From: Sphingomicrobium sp.
Lineage (GTDB): Bacteria; Pseudomonadota; Alphaproteobacteria; Sphingomonadales; Sphingomonadaceae
Length of the DNA: 64,000 bases
Direction of reading: 5' to 3'
NCBI GenBank assembly: GCA_036563485.1
Contig: DATCMI010000001.1
Span: 1,737,501-1,801,500, forward strand
Shown: positions 59,747 to 64,000 of the stretch, one piece after another
Layout of the letters: each line of letters begins with the position of its first letter
How positions within the stretch are numbered: the stretch's first letter is position 1
Notes under the pieces: generated by a model
Database searches by the model: none
Told to the model about the DNA's origin: nothing
Seen by the model: only the letters and a program-made list of their open reading frames with translations
Program-made: the position numbers and the translations under genes

Positions 59747-60937
59747 ATGGCCATCACGCCGCTCATGCCCGTTTATCCGCGTTCGCCGGTGCGCCCGGTG
59801 CGGGGCGAAGGGCCGTATCTGTTCGGCGAGAATGGTGAGAAGTATCTGGACTTCGCGAGCGGCATCGCGGTCAACCTTCTCGGCCACGGGCACCCGCACC
59901 TGACCAAGGCGATCCAGGATCAGGCGGCGACGCTGATGCACGTGTCGAACCTCTACGGCTCGCCGCAGGGCGAGGCGTTCGCGCAGCGGCTGGTCGACCT
60001 GACCTTCGCCGACACGGTGTTCTTCACCAATTCGGGCGCCGAGGCGGTGGAATGCGCGATCAAGACCGCGCGCCGCTATCATTTTGCCAAGGGCAACGCG
60101 CACAAGCACAACCTCATCACTTTCTCGAACGCCTTCCATGGGCGGACGATGGCGACGATCAGCGCGACCGACCAGGCGAAGCTGCGCGACGGCTTCGCGC
60201 CGCTGCTGACGGGCTTCACCGTGGTCGAGTTCAACGACCTGGACGGCGCGCTTGCGGCGATCGACGAGAATACGGCCGGCTTCCTTGTCGAGCCGATCCA
60301 GGGCGAGGGCGGCATCCGCCCGGCGAGCCACGAATTCCTCGCCGGCCTTCGCGCCGCCTGCGACGAGAACGACCTTTGCCTCGTCTTCGACGAAGTGCAG
60401 TGCGGCGTCGCCCGCACCGGCCACCTCTACGCATACCAGCATTATGGCGTGGAGCCGGACATCATGGCCTCGGCCAAGGGCATCGGCGGCGGCTTCCCGC
60501 TCGGCGCCTGTCTCGCGACCGAGAAAGCGGCGGCCGGCATGGTGATCGGCACCCACGGGTCAACCTATGGCGGCAACCCGCTGGCGATGGCCGCCGGGCA
60601 GGCGGTGTTCGACATTGTCGCCAATGACGAATTCCTGAGCGGTGTCCGCCAGACCGGCGATCGGCTCCGCGCGGCCCTCGAGCAGATGATCCCGAACCAC
60701 GACCATCTGTTCGAAAGCGTCCGCGGCGTCGGCCTGATGCTGGGCGTCAAGATGAAGACCGACAGCCGCGCGTTCGTGACCTATTTGCGCGACAAGGGGC
60801 TGCTGACGGTCGCAGCCGGGGACAATGTCATCCGCGTGCTGCCGCCGCTCAACATCGAGGAGAGCCACGTCCGCGAGTTCGTCGACATGCTGTCGTCGGC
60901 GGCGGCGGACTATGAGGTTCCCGCCGAAGCGGCCTGA
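59747..60937 (+). CDS. argD: Acetylornithine aminotransferase
   Basis: A 396-residue class III PLP aminotransferase of arginine biosynthesis. PLP-binding and substrate motifs include TNSGAEAVECAIKTARRYH, the FHGRTMATISAT block, VFDEVQCGVARTG (Asp for pyridine N), and the PLP lysine in SAKGIGGGFPLGA. AAAAGGAG precedes the ATG. In many alphaproteobacteria argF follows; here an SDR follows, overlapping by one base. Confidence 0.92.
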   Translation: MAITPLMPVYPRSPVRPVRGEGPYLFGENGEKYLDFASGIAVNLLGHGHPHLTKAIQDQAATLMHVSNLYGSPQGEAFAQRLVDLTFADTVFFTNSGAEAVECAIKTARRYHFAKGNAHKHNLITFSNAFHGRTMATISATDQAKLRDGFAPLLTGFTVVEFNDLDGALAAIDENTAGFLVEPIQGEGGIRPASHEFLAGLRAACDENDLCLVFDEVQCGVARTGHLYAYQHYGVEPDIMASAKGIGGGFPLGACLATEKAAAGMVIGTHGSTYGGNPLAMAAGQAVFDIVANDEFLSGVRQTGDRLRAALEQMIPNHDHLFESVRGVGLMLGVKMKTDSRAFVTYLRDKGLLTVAAGDNVIRVLPPLNIEESHVREFVDMLSSAAADYEVPAEAA

Positions 60938-61632
60938 TGGGCCGGCTGCAGGACAAGGTCGCGCTGGTCACCGGCGCTGCGAGCGGCATCGGCGCGGGTA
61001 TCGCGCGCGCGTTCGCGGCCGAGGGCGCGACCGTCTGGCTGACCGACATCGACGAAGTGGGCGGGCGCAAGCTGGCGGATGATCTCGGGCCGCCACACCG
61101 GTTCGCCAAGCTGGATGTCGCGGTGGAGGCGGATTGGGGCATCGTCGATGAGCTGGTCGCGACCGAGGGCAAGCTCGACATCCTCGTCAACAATGCCGGG
61201 ATCACCGGCTTCGAGTTCGGGCCGCAGCCACACGATCCGGAACATGCGAGCCTCGACGAATGGCATCGCGTCCATGCGGTAAACCTCGACGGCACCTTCC
61301 TCGGCTGCCGCGCCGCGATCCGCGCAATGCGGCCGCAGGGCAAGGGCGCGGTCGTCAACATCTCGTCGCGGTCGGGCCTTGTCGGCATCCCGCGCGCCGC
61401 CGCTTATGCATCGTCGAAGGCGGCGATCCGCAACCACAGCAAGAGCGTCGCCTTGTACTGCGCGTCCGAAGGGCTCGAGATCCGCTGCAACTCCGTCCAC
61501 CCGGCGGCGATCATGACGCCGATCTGGGAAGCGATGATCGGCAACGGCCCCGACCGCGAGGAGCGGATCGCCAAGCTGGTCGCCGACACGCCGGTCAGGC
61601 GCTTCGGCACGGTCCGGGCGACGAACTCCTGA
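60937..61632 (+). CDS. SDR-family dehydrogenase, C-terminally truncated
   Basis: A 231-residue short-chain dehydrogenase with the cofactor motif TGAASGIGAG, NNAG (VNNAGITGF), the S-Y-K catalytic triad in SSRSGLVGIP and YASSKAAIR. Normal relatives continue with VDEVAALALFLASDES... and a final xxGxxxxxDGG; this protein breaks after FGTV into RATNS and stops, losing about 25 residues of the C-terminal beta strand. The convergent membrane-protein gene runs antisense through its last 229 bases. The shortened enzyme may be inactive. Confidence 0.75.
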   Translation: MGRLQDKVALVTGAASGIGAGIARAFAAEGATVWLTDIDEVGGRKLADDLGPPHRFAKLDVAVEADWGIVDELVATEGKLDILVNNAGITGFEFGPQPHDPEHASLDEWHRVHAVNLDGTFLGCRAAIRAMRPQGKGAVVNISSRSGLVGIPRAAAYASSKAAIRNHSKSVALYCASEGLEIRCNSVHPAAIMTPIWEAMIGNGPDREERIAKLVADTPVRRFGTVRATNS

Positions 61633-62978
61633 AGCGGCAGCGCTGCGAGCAAGGTGGCGGCGATTTCGGCGGAAGGGCGGTCATGAGCAGCCTTCGCCTG
61701 CGCCAGTCTTGCGCACAGGGCCGGCCCGTGGCCCGACAGCTTGGCGGGTTGTTCGACAAGGAAGCGCCAGCTGCGCAGGGCGATCCGGGTGGGATCCCCG
61801 CTGAGCCACCGGTTGAGATCTGAAGCGGCTTCGTCGGTGCGGCGGGCCTTCGCCTCCTGTTCGTAGCGCCGCAACCGCAGGATCTGCGGCATGTTCGGTT
61901 TCAGGAGGGCCTTCAGGTCTTCTTCCGACACTTCAAGCGAGGGATTTTGCGGGACCAGCGCCGCTTCGACCAGCGCGTGCGCGGTGCGATCGCCGAGCAC
62001 CACTTCGCGCCTGGGAAGGAAGGTCGCAAGCCACGTCCCCTTGGCTGGTCCGCCGCTGAAGATGCTCAAATAATAAGCGAAGACGAACAACGGCCAGTTG
62101 CCGACGGGCGCCAGCCGCCCCGCACTTAGCCGCTTTCGCGTCGCGCCGTCTTCGATCGTCACTGAGGTCAGATTGCCGGCGACCAGCCATGACCGACCTT
62201 CGCGCGTCTTGATCGTCACCGTGTCGACCGATGACGGAATTTGGACGTCGTCGGTGCGCAAGCCACCGACGTCGGCGTGAAATTCGCCGGGCTCGAGCAT
62301 GGTCCGCAAGACGATGGCGGCCTGTCGCGTGGCGCGAAAGCGCAGCTCGCTCCTGCTGTCCGAATGCCGGGACGAGGTTGCCAGCCAGGCGAGGCCGAAG
62401 TGTTCGAAAAGCTGACGGGCGAGATTCGCCCTGTGCGAGGCGCTGCCCGCCAGTCGATAATGGACCAGCCGGTCGCCCGGATCGACGGGTGTGAACGCGG
62501 CATTTTCCGCGTGCAGGCGCGCGATGAGCCGCGGCCCCGCGATCCGCTGAACCGCGAAGAGCCCAAAGAAGGCGAGCGGAAGAAGGCCGTAGGACAGCGG
62601 ACGAACCCCCACCGCGACCTCGGCGGCCAGGACGGCCATCCCGGCTAGGAAGCAGAAACCCTGGAGCAGCTGCACCCGGAAGGCGACCAGGATCATGTTG
62701 AGGATCGGCACCGACAAGGGAATGGCGAGCAGCAGCCCCGCCAGCAGGAAGTCGAAGGAAGAGACCGGGGAACGGCCGGTGCGGAAGAGATAGAAGCCTA
62801 CCCAGCCGGCGATTGCGACAGGGACGAACGGGAGCAGTAGCGCGATCAGGCGGTGATAGGGGTAGGGCAGCGTCCACCAGAAGCGGACCTGGAAGCCAAG
62901 CAGGCGAAGCAGGCGGGCGAGCGGCAGCATGACCCACCGCATCCAGAAACCCAGCCTTGGCAATGCTGCTGACGACAC
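61404..62978 (-). CDS. Membrane protein whose 3' part runs antisense into the SDR gene
   Basis: A 524-residue frame. The N-terminal part has four to six hydrophobic helices (residues about 15-180), then a mixed soluble domain and a charged helical region. The last ~75 residues are read from the antisense strand of the SDR gene, so the authentic protein probably ended near residue 450 and has lost its native 3' end. Start is GTG at 62978 (ATG at 62942 is also possible). I do not recognise the family; similar proteins may be integral membrane enzymes of unknown role. Confidence 0.65.
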   Translation of the reverse strand: MSSAALPRLGFWMRWVMLPLARLLRLLGFQVRFWWTLPYPYHRLIALLLPFVPVAIAGWVGFYLFRTGRSPVSSFDFLLAGLLLAIPLSVPILNMILVAFRVQLLQGFCFLAGMAVLAAEVAVGVRPLSYGLLPLAFFGLFAVQRIAGPRLIARLHAENAAFTPVDPGDRLVHYRLAGSASHRANLARQLFEHFGLAWLATSSRHSDSRSELRFRATRQAAIVLRTMLEPGEFHADVGGLRTDDVQIPSSVDTVTIKTREGRSWLVAGNLTSVTIEDGATRKRLSAGRLAPVGNWPLFVFAYYLSIFSGGPAKGTWLATFLPRREVVLGDRTAHALVEAALVPQNPSLEVSEEDLKALLKPNMPQILRLRRYEQEAKARRTDEAASDLNRWLSGDPTRIALRSWRFLVEQPAKLSGHGPALCARLAQAKAAHDRPSAEIAATLLAALPLQEFVARTVPKRLTGVSATSLAIRSSRSGPLPIIASQIGVMIAAGWTELQRISSPSDAQYKATLLLWLRIAAFDDA

Positions 62979-63061
62979 GCGCGGCGACCCCCTAAAGGGC
63001 CTATCGCACGTCAGTCGTCAAGAATCGGTGACTGCCCGCGAGCGGCGGGCGCCGGCGTGGC

Positions 63062-63841
63062 TTACTTCCCGCGCTTCTTCCGGTGCTCGTCGAAGTCCAG
63101 CACGGCGACTTCCTCGTCGGGCTGGAGAAGACCGAGGCGCCGCGCCACTTCCTGATAGGCTTCCTCAACGCCGCCGAGATCTTGACGGAAGCGGTCCTTG
63201 TCGAGCTTCTGGCTGGTCTTCGTGTCCCACAGGCGGCAGCCGTCCGGGCTGATCTCGTCGGCGAGGATCACGCGGCTGTAATCGCCGTCCCAGACGCGGC
63301 CGAACTCCAGCTTAAAGTCGATCAGGCGGATGCCGATCGCCGAGAACATGCCCGACAGGAAGTCGTTCACGCGGATCGCCATGTCGGCGATGTCGTTCAT
63401 TTCGTCCTGCGTCGCCCAGCCGAAGCAGGCGATATGTTCGTCGGCGATCATCGGGTCGCCCAGCGCATCGTCCTTGTAATAATATTCGATGATCGTGCGC
63501 GGGAGCTGCGTGCCCTCCTCGATCCCGAGGCGCTTGGACAGCGAGCCGGCCGCGACGTTGCGGACCACCACCTCGATCGGCACGATCTCGACCTGGCGGA
63601 TCAGCTGCTCGCGCATGTTGACGCGGCGGATGAAGTGCGTCGGAACGCCGATCGTCTGCAGCGCCGTGAAGATATGCTCGGAAATGCGGTTGTTGATCAC
63701 CCCCTTGCCGCTGATCGTGCCGCGCTTCTGCGCGTTGAAGGCGGTCGCATCGTCCTTGAAGTATTGGATCAGCGTGCCCGGCTCTGGACCCTCGTAGAGG
63801 ATCTTGGCCTTGCCTTCGTAGATCTGGCGGCGACGAGCCAT
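63062..63841 (-). CDS. purC: Phosphoribosylaminoimidazole-succinocarboxamide synthase
   Basis: A 259-residue SAICAR synthetase of de novo purine biosynthesis. Motifs: [67 protein letters not shown], and [13 protein letters not shown]. The ATP-grasp-like fold and the length are normal. It is separated from the membrane-protein gene by 83 bases. Confidence 0.96.
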   Translation of the reverse strand: MARRRQIYEGKAKILYEGPEPGTLIQYFKDDATAFNAQKRGTISGKGVINNRISEHIFTALQTIGVPTHFIRRVNMREQLIRQVEIVPIEVVVRNVAAGSLSKRLGIEEGTQLPRTIIEYYYKDDALGDPMIADEHIACFGWATQDEMNDIADMAIRVNDFLSGMFSAIGIRLIDFKLEFGRVWDGDYSRVILADEISPDGCRLWDTKTSQKLDKDRFRQDLGGVEEAYQEVARRLGLLQPDEEVAVLDFDEHRKKRGK

Positions 63842-63909
63842 AACTGGGGCGGCACTCCAACGGCGGGAAAGGAGCGGGGGCTATAGGCGAGCCGCTTGGG
63901 CTCCGCAAT

Positions 63910-64000
63910 TCAGCGGGGAGCCTCCAGCGCGCATTTCAGGGCGGGCGCCTGCATCGGCACGTGATTGCGGCCGACGACCACGAACGGACGCTCGCCGGAT
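63910..64000 (-). CDS. Hypothetical protein, C-terminal end only
   Basis: The last 29 codons of a minus-strand gene that enters from the right edge: GERPFVVVGRNHVPMQAPAL, then KCALEAPR and a stop. Too short for identification. Confidence 0.55.
   Translation of the reverse strand, partial: SGERPFVVVGRNHVPMQAPALKCALEAPR

Overview
This 64 kb window is a high-GC chromosomal segment from an alphaproteobacterium, most likely a member of the Sphingomonadaceae. The evidence is a GcrA cell-cycle regulator, a TonB-dependent receptor with a proline-rich tail, a DUF6894 protein, an alternative oxidase, many 1-4 base ATGA/GTGA gene overlaps, and one copy of the GTTCGCCCTGAGCTTGTCGA repeat common in that group. 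The genus is inference. I found no rRNA, tRNA, CRISPR array, prophage or insertion sequence.

Layout. 0-6 kb: a TelA/XpaC-like pair, three Tad-pilus minor pilin genes (TadG/TadE type), an enoyl-CoA hydratase, transaldolase/FSA and an isolated Flp pilin. 6-14.4 kb: housekeeping genes in tight overlaps: DUF484-xerC, gshB, yraN-rsmI, hemW-rdgB-rph, and the divergent hrcA-grpE. 14.4-21.6 kb: a DASS transporter, a lipoprotein, a DUF202 protein, and a TonB-dependent receptor followed by a Tat-exported, sarcosine-oxidase-like flavoenzyme. 21.7-24.7 kb: acpP, fabF, mltG and a small membrane protein, with a terminator between acpP and fabF. 24.7-31.3 kb, minus strand: an SH3 fragment, marR, an M17 aminopeptidase and a serine hydrolase, then rimO, an EF-hand protein and a K+ channel. 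31.4-37 kb: ugd, a zinc alcohol dehydrogenase with a small partner, a small ORF directly behind a LexA-type box, two tandem lipoproteins with chaplin-like cores, and an HTH protein.

37-42.5 kb looks accessory. It has lower GC by eye, a DUF885 peptidase, a LysR regulator divergent from a DUF2218/dioxygenase/DoxX/VOC cluster, and four copies of a short hairpin repeat in the gaps between blocks. 42.5-51.7 kb: DUF6894, a hybrid histidine kinase, parE, a Tat-exported M24 peptidase, hsp20 behind a sigma-32-like promoter with a structured leader, AdhP-type alcohol dehydrogenase, and alternative oxidase. 51.7-58.4 kb: a methyltransferase, OsmC, an AraC regulator, a PhyH-type dioxygenase, gcrA, a lone ABC permease and a Ca2+/H+ antiporter. 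58.5-64 kb: two paralogous exported proteins with the same 27-bp upstream element, argD, an SDR and a convergent membrane protein that truncate or run into each other, and purC.

Themes are stress response (hrcA, grpE, hsp20, OsmC, gshB), a quinol oxidase that bypasses cytochromes, pilus assembly, and envelope proteins of unknown function. I saw no large novel multi-gene system. The most unusual items are the chaplin-like lipoprotein pair, the SDR/membrane-protein junction, the shared promoter-like element at 58.5/59.1 kb, the hairpin-repeat family at 37-42 kb and the LexA-box ORF.
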